13,955 nt of DNA from assembly GCA_004376785.1 (NCBI GenBank), contig SOIY01000236.1, positions 1 to 13,955 of the forward strand, in the 5' to 3' direction. The stretch's first letter is position 1. Each line of letters begins with the position of its first letter. The DNA comes from Candidatus Stahliibacteriota bacterium. Its GTDB lineage: Bacteria; Hydrothermota; Tepidihabitantia; SM23-42. This document shows positions 6,574 through 13,106 of the stretch, piece after piece. Below the pieces are notes generated by a model. That model was not told the origin of the DNA. It ran no database searches and saw only the letters and a list, made by a program, of their open reading frames with translations. A program made the translations under genes and the position numbers.

Positions 6574-8290
6574 GAAAAGATCAGGTTTAATTTTATTTTT
6601 TCTCTTAATCATAGGTTGCGTTGTACGGTTCTGGGGGATAAATTTTGGTTTACCACATATAGATTGCCGTCCTGATGAGCTTGCGGTTGTGAATATCGCA
6701 TTGAAATTCGGGTCAGGAGATTTGAACCCCCATTTTTTTTGCTATCCGACATTTTATCTGTACCTTATTTCATTTTTCTATGCTGTTTATTTCCTGTTAG
6801 GCAGAATTACTGGTAAATATGCACTTTTGCAAGATTTTGTGACTGAGGCTGTTATAAATCGCACCAATTTCTTTTTAATAGATAGGTATATCTCAGCTTT
6901 CTCTGGTGTAGCAACAATCTTTGTGGTGTATAAATTGACTAAATACCTGTTTGATGAAGATACCGCTTTAGTCTCGTCATTTCTCATCAGCCTAACTTAT
7001 CTACATGTCAGGGATTCCCACTTCGGTGTTACTGATGTTTTTATGACATTCTTAGTCATGTGTTCGATTTTTTATATTATAAAGTGTTACAAAGATAGTA
7101 ATATAAAAAATTATATATTTGCTGGTATATTTGGTGGATTGGCAATGTCGACAAAATATAACGGATTGTTAGTCATTATACCAATTTTTATTGTCCACTA
7201 TTTTAATATTTTCAATGAAAAATTGAGGTTTGTAAAATTATTTTTGGACAAAAGAATCTTATTTTTTATTGGTGTTTTTGTGATTGCTTTTTTGTTTGGA
7301 ACACCATTTGCATTGCTTGATTATAATAAATTTATTAGTGATGTCTTGTATGAGATGAGACACTTACAAATCGGGCACGGTATTAATCTTGGAATTGGAT
7401 GGTGGTATCATTTGAGATTTTCTCTATTTTCAGGTTTAGGATGGAGTTTATTCTTCTTCTCGTTGATAGGTATTTTCGTTTTAATAAAAAAAGATATAAG
7501 AAAGGCATTGATCTTGGGTTCTTTCCCACTTTGTTATTATATCTTGATGGGTAAAGGATACTCAGTTTTTGTGAGATACGTTATTCTTCTTATTCCCTTT
7601 CTATGTATAACTGCAGGTTTATTTATAACCACTATTAGTGTAAAAATTTTAGGTAAATATAAGAAATATAAGCCTTTGCTCATTGGATTTTTAGCAATTT
7701 TTGCTATTTTACCGTCTGTAAATAGTATAATCAACTTTGATAGACTTTTAACCAAGCAGGATAACCGTTTAATTGTGGCAGAATGGATAAACGAACATAT
7801 TCCCAAAGGCAGTTCAATCTGTCAGACAGGTTCAATGGGTTGGGATAAGGTACAGCTTTATCCAACATTAAAATCATTAGAATATAAATATGAAAAATAT
7901 GTTGAGAAGAATGAAAAGTCGAAAATTATTGAAACAATGACAATACTAAATTATTTAAAAAGAAATGATATTGAAGGGTATAGATTATTTGTGTATGACG
8001 AGGAGACCGATAAGTTCAAATTTGATGGAGAAGAAGTTAATTTCTTACCACAATTTATCATTGCACCAAGTTACCCTCTGTATATTTATAGCAACATACC
8101 AGAAAATATAAGGGGGATATTAGACTCATCATATCAATTAAAGAAATCATTTAAAGTGATTGATGAGGATGATCAAGAAAATCAATTTGACCAACAGGAT
8201 GCCTTTTATGTTCCTTTTACAGGTTTTAAAAGTGTAGAAAGACCAGGACCTAATTATTATATTTATGAAAAAATTGGAGAAGCCAATTAG
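6569..8290 (+). CDS. GT-C membrane glycosyltransferase (GT39/PMT_2 type), probable AUU start
   Basis: The product is about 573 aa and polytopic. It probably transfers a sugar from a polyprenyl-phosphate donor to a protein or lipid acceptor on the outer face of the inner membrane. The first ATG/GTG/TTG start is GTG at 6689 (533 aa), but the frame is open from 6563. Its upstream codons encode a transmembrane helix (LILFFLLIIGCVVRFWGI) and then GLPHIDCRPDE, the first extracytoplasmic loop whose Asp-Glu (36-37) is the catalytic-type motif of this superfamily. Starting at 6689 would remove both. Further marks are HFGVTDV (151-157), GGLAMSTKYNG (189-199), about ten or more hydrophobic helices and a soluble C-terminal part from about residue 410. 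The gene overlaps the peptidase stop (ATTAA), implying co-transcription. The acceptor is unknown. GT-C identity is secure; the exact start is not. Confidence 0.8.
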   Translation: MKKRSGLILFFLLIIGCVVRFWGINFGLPHIDCRPDELAVVNIALKFGSGDLNPHFFCYPTFYLYLISFFYAVYFLLGRITGKYALLQDFVTEAVINRTNFFLIDRYISAFSGVATIFVVYKLTKYLFDEDTALVSSFLISLTYLHVRDSHFGVTDVFMTFLVMCSIFYIIKCYKDSNIKNYIFAGIFGGLAMSTKYNGLLVIIPIFIVHYFNIFNEKLRFVKLFLDKRILFFIGVFVIAFLFGTPFALLDYNKFISDVLYEMRHLQIGHGINLGIGWWYHLRFSLFSGLGWSLFFFSLIGIFVLIKKDIRKALILGSFPLCYYILMGKGYSVFVRYVILLIPFLCITAGLFITTISVKILGKYKKYKPLLIGFLAIFAILPSVNSIINFDRLLTKQDNRLIVAEWINEHIPKGSSICQTGSMGWDKVQLYPTLKSLEYKYEKYVEKNEKSKIIETMTILNYLKRNDIEGYRLFVYDEETDKFKFDGEEVNFLPQFIIAPSYPLYIYSNIPENIRGILDSSYQLKKSFKVIDEDDQENQFDQQDAFYVPFTGFKSVERPGPNYYIYEKIGEAN

Positions 8291-8330
8291 AAGCAACTTG
8301 GTAAAATGGTGTTCCTTAGCTATTGAGATT

Positions 8331-9866
8331 TCACTCATACTCCCTGTAAATTACAGTAACTCTGCGATCAAAGCCTAAATTCCAAAAATCGTTAATCATC
8401 TTATCAAGCTTTTTTGTTTCGAATAAATATACATTATAGATCTGTTTCATATCTCTTTGAGGATTGTAGATATCTTTGTAGTATACTGGAGCATCTATGA
8501 ATTCAATACTTCTTAATAGAATGCCGCGATTACATAACGCTGAATTTATTTGTTCAATAGAATCAAGTACTGTTGCCTGTATTAATAATATTTTTTCTTC
8601 AGTTAAAAGTTCATTGTTATCACGGTATATTATTTTTTTTCTTTTCATGAAAACAGGAAGTTTTTTGCCAATATTTAACCAGGCATGGCCTGAAGGAACT
8701 ACTATTGAGCCATCAATATAGAAATCGATATTTGGTGGTACTACTGTATAAATATATTTTATATCTTGTTGTCTGGCGTAGTGATTTACGAACTCTCCAA
8801 TTTTTTTAGGCACGTCGCTTTTATAAATTAATGTCTTTGCACTTAGTGCTAATGATATCAAGATTGCAGCTGTAACAATATAAGGTTTATATTTTTTTGT
8901 TTGATTGACAAATCTAGAAGCTATTATTGAGAGAAGTGGTATCAATGGATAGGCTAATCTGAAATATGGGTGGTAGAAGCCGAGAATTAAAATGAATATA
9001 GCTGATAGGATTAAGAGGTAGATATCCCATTTTTTGATATTCCTAACATTGAAAATTATGTATAGAATAGAAAAAAGAAATGGTATTGGTGCGAATATTA
9101 AAATGTAGAAGAGAAATTTTAGGTGATTGATGCCTAAGAGACTAACGTGTCGTGCACTGATTTCCGATATTTGAACAAATCTAATGAATAAATAGGTGTA
9201 GGGTAAGAAGAGCAGAATTGGAATCAGAATTGATAATCCAAACCATTTTTTGTTTATATTTTTTCGGCATAATAATCCGATTGCAAAAAACATTACAAGA
9301 AGAGGAAATGCTGAATATTTTGTGTATAAAGCAAGGGCTGTAAATAATCCCGCTAACAGAAAGTGTTTTGTTTTATTAGAGTTTATTCCTTTAACAAAGA
9401 ATAGAAGTGAAGCAATAAAAAAACAGAGAAAAGTTGCATCGCTCAATCCTGACCTTGAAAAAAAGAGAAAGTATTCTGTTGTAACAAATAATATAATACT
9501 ATAGATACCTTCTTTTTGCGAAAACAAAGTTTTGGCAAGATGGTAAATAAGATAAATCGTAATACAAGATAATATCAGTGATAATAGCGGCAAAATTTTT
9601 GCGTTAATCTGTAATATACTGAAGAGAATCGCTATTAAAAATTGGAAAAGGGGAGGTGTTTGGAAATTAAAGGGCTTACCCTGTGAGCCAATAGTTGTTA
9701 ACCACTGCCCTTGTAACGCAAATACACCTTCGTCCCAGTCTCTGAGAGCAAAACTTTTTAAACCTAAAACACTTAAAAAAACAAATAGAATTACGATGAA
9801 ATGGACAAAGTATTTTTCTTTAATTATTTTTTTCGCCAGTATAGAATCCTTCCACAATTGGGACAC
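8331..9866 (-). CDS. GT-C membrane glycosyltransferase (GT39/PMT_2, ArnT-like)
   Basis: The longest frame is 511 aa from GTG at 9866. The N-terminal membrane helix (about 20-40) is followed by the loop ALRDWDEGVFALQGQWL, where Asp45-Glu46 is the expected catalytic-type motif. Then come SRSGLSDATF (137-146), GLFTALALYTKYSAF (173-187) and multiple helices to about residue 350, and a soluble C-terminal domain of about 150 residues. Such enzymes move a sugar from a lipid-linked donor to lipid A, glycan or protein. The gene overlaps the zinc-ribbon gene by 43 bp from GTG. An alternative is CTG at 9837-9839, with GGAAGGA seven bases upstream and a more compact N-terminus (MAKKIIKEKYF). It is the last gene of the minus-strand operon and converges on the other GT39, whose stop is 40 bp away. 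No terminator hairpin was seen between them. Confidence 0.8.
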   Translation of the reverse strand: MSQLWKDSILAKKIIKEKYFVHFIVILFVFLSVLGLKSFALRDWDEGVFALQGQWLTTIGSQGKPFNFQTPPLFQFLIAILFSILQINAKILPLLSLILSCITIYLIYHLAKTLFSQKEGIYSIILFVTTEYFLFFSRSGLSDATFLCFFIASLLFFVKGINSNKTKHFLLAGLFTALALYTKYSAFPLLVMFFAIGLLCRKNINKKWFGLSILIPILLFLPYTYLFIRFVQISEISARHVSLLGINHLKFLFYILIFAPIPFLFSILYIIFNVRNIKKWDIYLLILSAIFILILGFYHPYFRLAYPLIPLLSIIASRFVNQTKKYKPYIVTAAILISLALSAKTLIYKSDVPKKIGEFVNHYARQQDIKYIYTVVPPNIDFYIDGSIVVPSGHAWLNIGKKLPVFMKRKKIIYRDNNELLTEEKILLIQATVLDSIEQINSALCNRGILLRSIEFIDAPVYYKDIYNPQRDMKQIYNVYLFETKKLDKMINDFWNLGFDRRVTVIYREYE

Positions 9867-10168
9867 GTAGTAATTTCTTTACTTTTTGTTAATAATTGAG
9901 TTGGAAGTTTTTGGAAGCATCCGAAACAGAAATCATTTTCAACAGGTGCAATAGCCTGACGGTATCTTTCTTTCAACCGTTCATAAACATCAGCGATATC
10001 TGCGGGAAGTTTATTGAGCAATTCGCTTCTCGCTTTTATCAAGGACTGATGTTCTTCATCTTTGATCTTAAAACCGATTTCTTTATATGCTGGTTCATTC
10101 ATATCATTTAATAAATTATCAAGATCAAAGAGTATTTTTAGATGCATTTCTATAATATCTAATGACAT
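9824..10168 (-). CDS. Short C4-type zinc-ribbon protein (zf-RING_7/CT398-like C-terminal part)
   Basis: The 114-aa product has a helical, charged N-terminal two-thirds (about 1-75) that could form a short coiled coil. The C-terminal zinc ribbon has Cys81-x2-Cys84 (FCFGC) and Cys102-x2-Cys105 (TCPNCGRILYW). The linker IAPVENDFCFGC…LPTQLL is typical of the zf-RING_7 family, whose usual members are about 230-250 aa with a long coiled-coil N-terminus. Here most of that coiled coil is missing. The family's role is poorly known, with suggestions of nucleic-acid or membrane-traffic scaffolding. ATG at 10168 follows the EIIA stop after one base, so it is translationally coupled. Upstream GAAAGAAG is only a weak SD. 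The 3' end overlaps the GT39 start. Confidence 0.75.
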   Translation of the reverse strand: MSLDIIEMHLKILFDLDNLLNDMNEPAYKEIGFKIKDEEHQSLIKARSELLNKLPADIADVYERLKERYRQAIAPVENDFCFGCFQKLPTQLLTKSKEITTCPNCGRILYWRKK

Positions 10169-10169
10169 A

Positions 10170-10637
10170 CTATTTCTTCTTTCTCAAATCTTTTTCGATT
10201 TGATCTATTAATGCAATAAATTCTTCTTGTGTCTGCGGTTTTTGAATCACCTTCTTTTTTGTCATTTCTTTAGCGATTTGAACAATTTTGCCTAAGGTTA
10301 TAAGATACTGATTACCGGGATCCTGAGGTGGTGCAATGATGAGGAAAATTAAGGATACTGGTTTTTTATCTATTGCATTGAAACTTATAGGTTTGGTTGT
10401 TCTACCGACCGCTATTTCTAATTTATCGACTGCTAAAGAACGACAATGTGGAATTGCTATTCCTTTACCTATTCCGGTTGACCCTAATTCTTCTCTTTTC
10501 TGTAACGTTGATACGATAAGTTCAGCATCCTTACCTTTTTTCAACGAATATACCAGATCTTCTATTACTTTATTTTTCTTACCTGGTTTAAGAGAAAGAT
10601 TTATTCTTTCCTTTAATAATAGACTTGCAAGATTCAT
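10170..10637 (-). CDS. PtsN/fructose-type PTS EIIA domain protein
   Basis: The 155-aa single-domain protein of the EIIA type-2 (mannitol/fructose/nitrogen) family carries the phospho-acceptor His64 in GIGKGIAIPHCRS. It also has the family's REELGSTGIG segment before it and VSLIFLIIAPP after it. Such stand-alone domains receive phosphate from NPr/HPr and act as regulators (EIIA-Ntr) rather than sugar transporters. No EIIB, EIIC, HPr or EI gene is nearby. The start is ATG at 10637, preceded by AAAGGAGGT. A TTG at 10670 would extend the protein by 11 residues, but those fall in the intergenic repeat and are rejected. It is followed after one base by the zinc-ribbon gene and sits 97 bp behind argS in the same direction. 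Confidence 0.87.
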   Translation of the reverse strand: MNLASLLLKERINLSLKPGKKNKVIEDLVYSLKKGKDAELIVSTLQKREELGSTGIGKGIAIPHCRSLAVDKLEIAVGRTTKPISFNAIDKKPVSLIFLIIAPPQDPGNQYLITLGKIVQIAKEMTKKKVIQKPQTQEEFIALIDQIEKDLRKKK

Positions 10638-10640
10638 TAA

Positions 10641-10649
10641 ACCTCCTTT
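10641..10649 (-). promoter_or_regulatory. Near-perfect Shine-Dalgarno of the EIIA gene
   Basis: AAAGGAGGT on the minus strand, with four bases between GGAGG and the ATG at 10635-10637. It decides the start codon against the longer TTG-initiated frame. It lies directly downstream, in transcription order, of the repeat hairpin. Confidence 0.9.
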
Positions 10650-10653
10650 AATG

Positions 10654-10733
10654 CAAGCTCCAAGTTCCAATGACCAAGAGCCAAGAATTAGATTTATTTT
10701 TGGAGCTTGGAATTTGGTTCTTGGAACTTTTCA
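10654..10733. repeat. Dispersed CCAA-rich repeat, copy 2, forming a long imperfect inverted repeat between argS and the EIIA gene
   Basis: The left arm (10654 onward: CAAGCTCCAAGTTCCAATG, then ACCAAGAGCCAAGAATTAG) and right arm (TTTGGAGCTTGGAATTTGG, then TTCTTGGAACTTTTC) are mutually complementary in two registers. CAAGCTCCAA (10654-10663) pairs with 10700-10709 over 10 bp, and AAGTTCCAA (10662-10670) pairs with 10721-10729 over 9 bp. The right arm matches copy 1 (1847-1865, opposite orientation) at 18 of 19 bases. It fills nearly the whole gap from the argS stop to the EIIA ribosome site, so it would be transcribed as a stem-loop in the operon mRNA. Confidence 0.75.
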
Positions 10734-10734
10734 A

Positions 10735-12309
10735 TTACATTCTTTCCGGGCATGATACGCCCAAAAGTTCAAGTCCACTTTTTATTGTTTCTGCAGTTCT
10801 GTTAATCAACGCGAGCCGGGCTCGTGTAAGTTCCTCATCTTCACTTATTACCCTTAGTTTTTGATAGAAGTAGTGGAACGTACGTGCCAGCTCGATAAGA
10901 TAATAGGTAAGTATGTATGGTTCATAATTTCTTGCAGCATCTTCCAGCACTTCAGTGAATCTGAGAATTATTTTAACAAGAGTAATTTCCTCCTTTTTCT
11001 TTATAATATCTTTTGCAAAACTATTGTTGTACTCAATACCCTTTTCCTGAGCTTTCCTTATGATACTTTTTATTCGTGCGTGAGCATATTGAACATAGTA
11101 GACAGGATTTTCATCTGACTGCTTTAACGCAAGATCAAGATCAAAATCCAGGTGCTGGGAATTCGACCTCATCAGCAGGAAAAATCTGACCACGTCTTTT
11201 GGAATTTGTCTTAGTAATTCTCTCAGTGTTTTTATTGCTCCTGCCCGCTTGCTCATCTTTATCAGTTTTCCTGCTTTCTTTAAATGTACCTGCTGGACAA
11301 TCAGTACTTCAAGCGTGTCACGAGGATACCCTATTGCTATTATACCGCATTGCAAACTTTTTATCTGAGCTTGATGGTCTGGTCCCCATATGTTGATAAG
11401 CCGATCATGTTGTCTCTTCATTTTATCAAAATGATATGCAATATCAAGTAGCAGATAAGTGTGGCGTTTGTCAGACGTAATGATTACACGATCTTCCTTA
11501 TCACCTAATTCCGTTGTTCTGAGCCAGACAGCACCGTCTTTCACATATGTCAGGTTTTTTTCTTGAAATAAAGCAAGCACATCGTCAACATAGCCCTTTT
11601 CGTAAATGGATGACTCCCGAATCCAGTTGTTGAATTCAACGCCAAATTCCTGTAGTATTCGTTTATGTCCTTCTATGAAATAGTCAATTGCATACTCTCT
11701 GATTTTTTCAATGTCCTCGATGCCTTTTTCTCTAACTTCCTTGGCTAAATCTATTATGTATTCACCGTGATAGCCACCATCTGGTATCTCTGCCGTTTTA
11801 CCATTCAGTTCACCAATTCTTTGTCTGACGCTTTCGGCAAGAAGGGATGATTGTCTTCCCCTGTCATTAATATAGTACTCAGAAACTGCTTCGTATCCAG
11901 TTCGGTTCAGTAATTTCACAAGCGATTCACCAACTGCAGCAGCACGTGCACTTGCAATGTTGATTGGTCCAGTCGGGTTTGCGCTAACAAATTCAATCAT
12001 AATCTTTTGCCCTTTTCCAATATTGATTGTTTCTGGTTCACTAAATAGCTTTTTGAGTAGGTAGTCATTACTGATTGTGAAATTAATGAATGCTGGTTTG
12101 TGTACAGAAATGCTTTCTATCATAGGATGATGGATTTGTGAAGCAATTTCCTGTGCTGTTTCATATGGCTTCATTTTTTTCTGAGCAGCGATTTTGAATG
12201 CGATATTTGTTGAATAATCCCCTTGTTTTTCTCTTGGTACATAGTCAATTATAATATTTTCTTCAGGAAAAAGCTTTTTCAGAATATCTTTGAGTTGTTG
12301 TCTAATCAC
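10735..12309 (-). CDS. argS: Arginyl-tRNA synthetase
   Basis: This class I enzyme charges tRNA-Arg. From GTG at 12309 it has 524 aa, slightly short for the family (about 550-580). An N-terminal additional domain (about 1-90, YVPREKQGDYSTNIAFKIA) is followed by the catalytic domain opening with EFVSANPTGP (106-115). The HIGH signature position reads NIAS (117-120) rather than HVGH. Next come the EYYINDRGRQ block, WGPDHQAQI, KMSKRAG (351-357, the KMSKS loop) and a DALR anticodon domain (about 402-524) ending LGVSCPERM as usual. An in-frame extension to 12393 lies inside rsfS. The GTG is preferred because AGGTGG lies nine bases upstream and it overlaps the rsfS stop by 8 bp (GTGATTAG), a classic coupling arrangement. 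Confidence 0.92.
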   Translation of the reverse strand: MIRQQLKDILKKLFPEENIIIDYVPREKQGDYSTNIAFKIAAQKKMKPYETAQEIASQIHHPMIESISVHKPAFINFTISNDYLLKKLFSEPETINIGKGQKIMIEFVSANPTGPINIASARAAAVGESLVKLLNRTGYEAVSEYYINDRGRQSSLLAESVRQRIGELNGKTAEIPDGGYHGEYIIDLAKEVREKGIEDIEKIREYAIDYFIEGHKRILQEFGVEFNNWIRESSIYEKGYVDDVLALFQEKNLTYVKDGAVWLRTTELGDKEDRVIITSDKRHTYLLLDIAYHFDKMKRQHDRLINIWGPDHQAQIKSLQCGIIAIGYPRDTLEVLIVQQVHLKKAGKLIKMSKRAGAIKTLRELLRQIPKDVVRFFLLMRSNSQHLDFDLDLALKQSDENPVYYVQYAHARIKSIIRKAQEKGIEYNNSFAKDIIKKKEEITLVKIILRFTEVLEDAARNYEPYILTYYLIELARTFHYFYQKLRVISEDEELTRARLALINRTAETIKSGLELLGVSCPERM

Positions 12310-12673
12310 TGTCGTAATCCACCTGCGGAGTATCTCCCCATAGTCTTTCCAGACCGTAGAATTCCCTTGTTTCTTCTGAGAATATATGAACAATTACATC
12401 AATGAAATCTAATAGAACCCATTTTCCCTCTTCAAAACCTTCAATATGTTCGGGTTTTTCATATTCGATTAAATCATCGGCTATTGTTCGGTTGTGAATA
12501 TCAGAGAGACCATTTGCAATAACGAAATAATCAGTAATTGGTGATACGCCTTGTAAGTCAAAAACAATAATTTCAAACCCTTTTTTCTCATCAATTCGCT
12601 TTGCAAGATTTATACTAAGTTGCTTTGCGCTTATAACTTTGGGAGATTTTCGTTTAGAATTCTTTTTCGACAT
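12302..12673 (-). CDS. rsfS: Ribosomal silencing factor RsfS (Iojap/YbeB)
   Basis: RsfS binds ribosomal protein uL14 and blocks subunit joining when nutrients are scarce. The 123-aa product from ATG 12673 has a basic N-terminal tail (MSKKNSKRKSPK), then the family core: GVSPITDYFVIANGLSD (42-58) and WVLLDFIDVIVHIF (85-98), then REFYGLERLW (103-112). The longer frame from a TTG at 12703 would add ten residues inside the upstream gene and lacks an SD. The ATG at 12673 also lacks a clear SD but overlaps the upstream stop by 20 bp, so coupling is likely. A GTG inside its last codons starts argS. Length and motifs are normal for RsfS. Confidence 0.92.
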   Translation of the reverse strand: MSKKNSKRKSPKVISAKQLSINLAKRIDEKKGFEIIVFDLQGVSPITDYFVIANGLSDIHNRTIADDLIEYEKPEHIEGFEEGKWVLLDFIDVIVHIFSEETREFYGLERLWGDTPQVDYDSD

Positions 12674-13106
12674 CCGGAAAAATTTTATTATAATCTTTTC
12701 CAATAATTAAAGTAATCTCTAAATAGAGAGCGGCATCGATATCTTTTCCGATATTCTTACACCCGATTCTTTTTGCAAAATATTTGGCATTTTTCATATT
12801 TTCATCAGTACGTTCAATTACTACAGTTTCTTCGAAGTCCTGTTTGTCAGTATCCCCAATTTTTACAATGTTAAATCCTTCCTTTCTTAGCAAATTTGTC
12901 ACCCTTATGGCTAATCTATTTACACCACAGCCATTGAGAACTTCGACTCTGATGTTGCTATTTTTCTTATAGATTTCTTGAGGGTCATCTTTAGTTAACA
13001 TTATAATCATTGAAATAAGAAAAGCAGCTAAAACAAATATTAATACATAGATAACAACCTTTCCTGTATGTTGTTTTTTGGACATTACGCCCGTCATCTC
13101 AAGCAT
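12654..13106 (-). CDS. Membrane-anchored LytR_C-domain protein
   Basis: The 150-aa product has one N-terminal transmembrane helix (about 17-37, VVIYVLIFVLAAFLISMIIML), a short linker and a LytR_C-type domain (about 52-137: IRVEVLNGCGVNRLAIRVTN and later VVIERTD). LytR_C usually forms the tail of LytR-CpsA-Psr cell-wall ligases, but the catalytic LCP domain is absent, so this is probably a periplasmic binding or scaffold protein. Its place before rsfS matches the common LCP-rsfS neighbourhood. ATG at 13106 overlaps the upstream gene's stop by 8 bp (ATGCTTGA). In-frame ATGs at 13097 and 13085 are alternatives, and the last gives MSKKQHTGK before the helix. The exact start is uncertain. Confidence 0.8.
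   Translation of the reverse strand: MLEMTGVMSKKQHTGKVVIYVLIFVLAAFLISMIIMLTKDDPQEIYKKNSNIRVEVLNGCGVNRLAIRVTNLLRKEGFNIVKIGDTDKQDFEETVVIERTDENMKNAKYFAKRIGCKNIGKDIDAALYLEITLIIGKDYNKIFPDVEKEF

Noticed and set aside
6574..6688. Treating this stretch as an intergenic spacer
   Set aside because: The frame is open and encodes a membrane helix and the conserved first loop of the glycosyltransferase, so it is coding.
8291..8330. Terminator between the two convergent glycosyltransferases
   Set aside because: The 40-bp gap was inspected and no GC-rich stem followed by a T run was found in either direction.
10638..10670. TTG-initiated 11-residue N-terminal extension of the EIIA protein
   Set aside because: It lies within the repeat. 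The ATG at 10637 has a near-perfect SD and matches the family's N-terminus.
10336..10755. Plus-strand 139-aa ORF antisense to the EIIA gene
   Set aside because: It is a shadow of a well-supported gene, without recognisable domains or a start signal.
10670..10864. Plus-strand 64-aa ORF reading LFLELGIWFLELF
   Set aside because: It starts in the dispersed repeat and then runs antisense through the end of argS. The peptide simply reflects TTGGAGCTTGGAATTTGG-type repeat DNA, and no ribosome site is present.
12310..12393. 28-residue N-terminal extension of ArgS
   Set aside because: It overlaps the rsfS C-terminus, looks unlike ArgS, and the GTG at 12309 has an SD and a coupling overlap.
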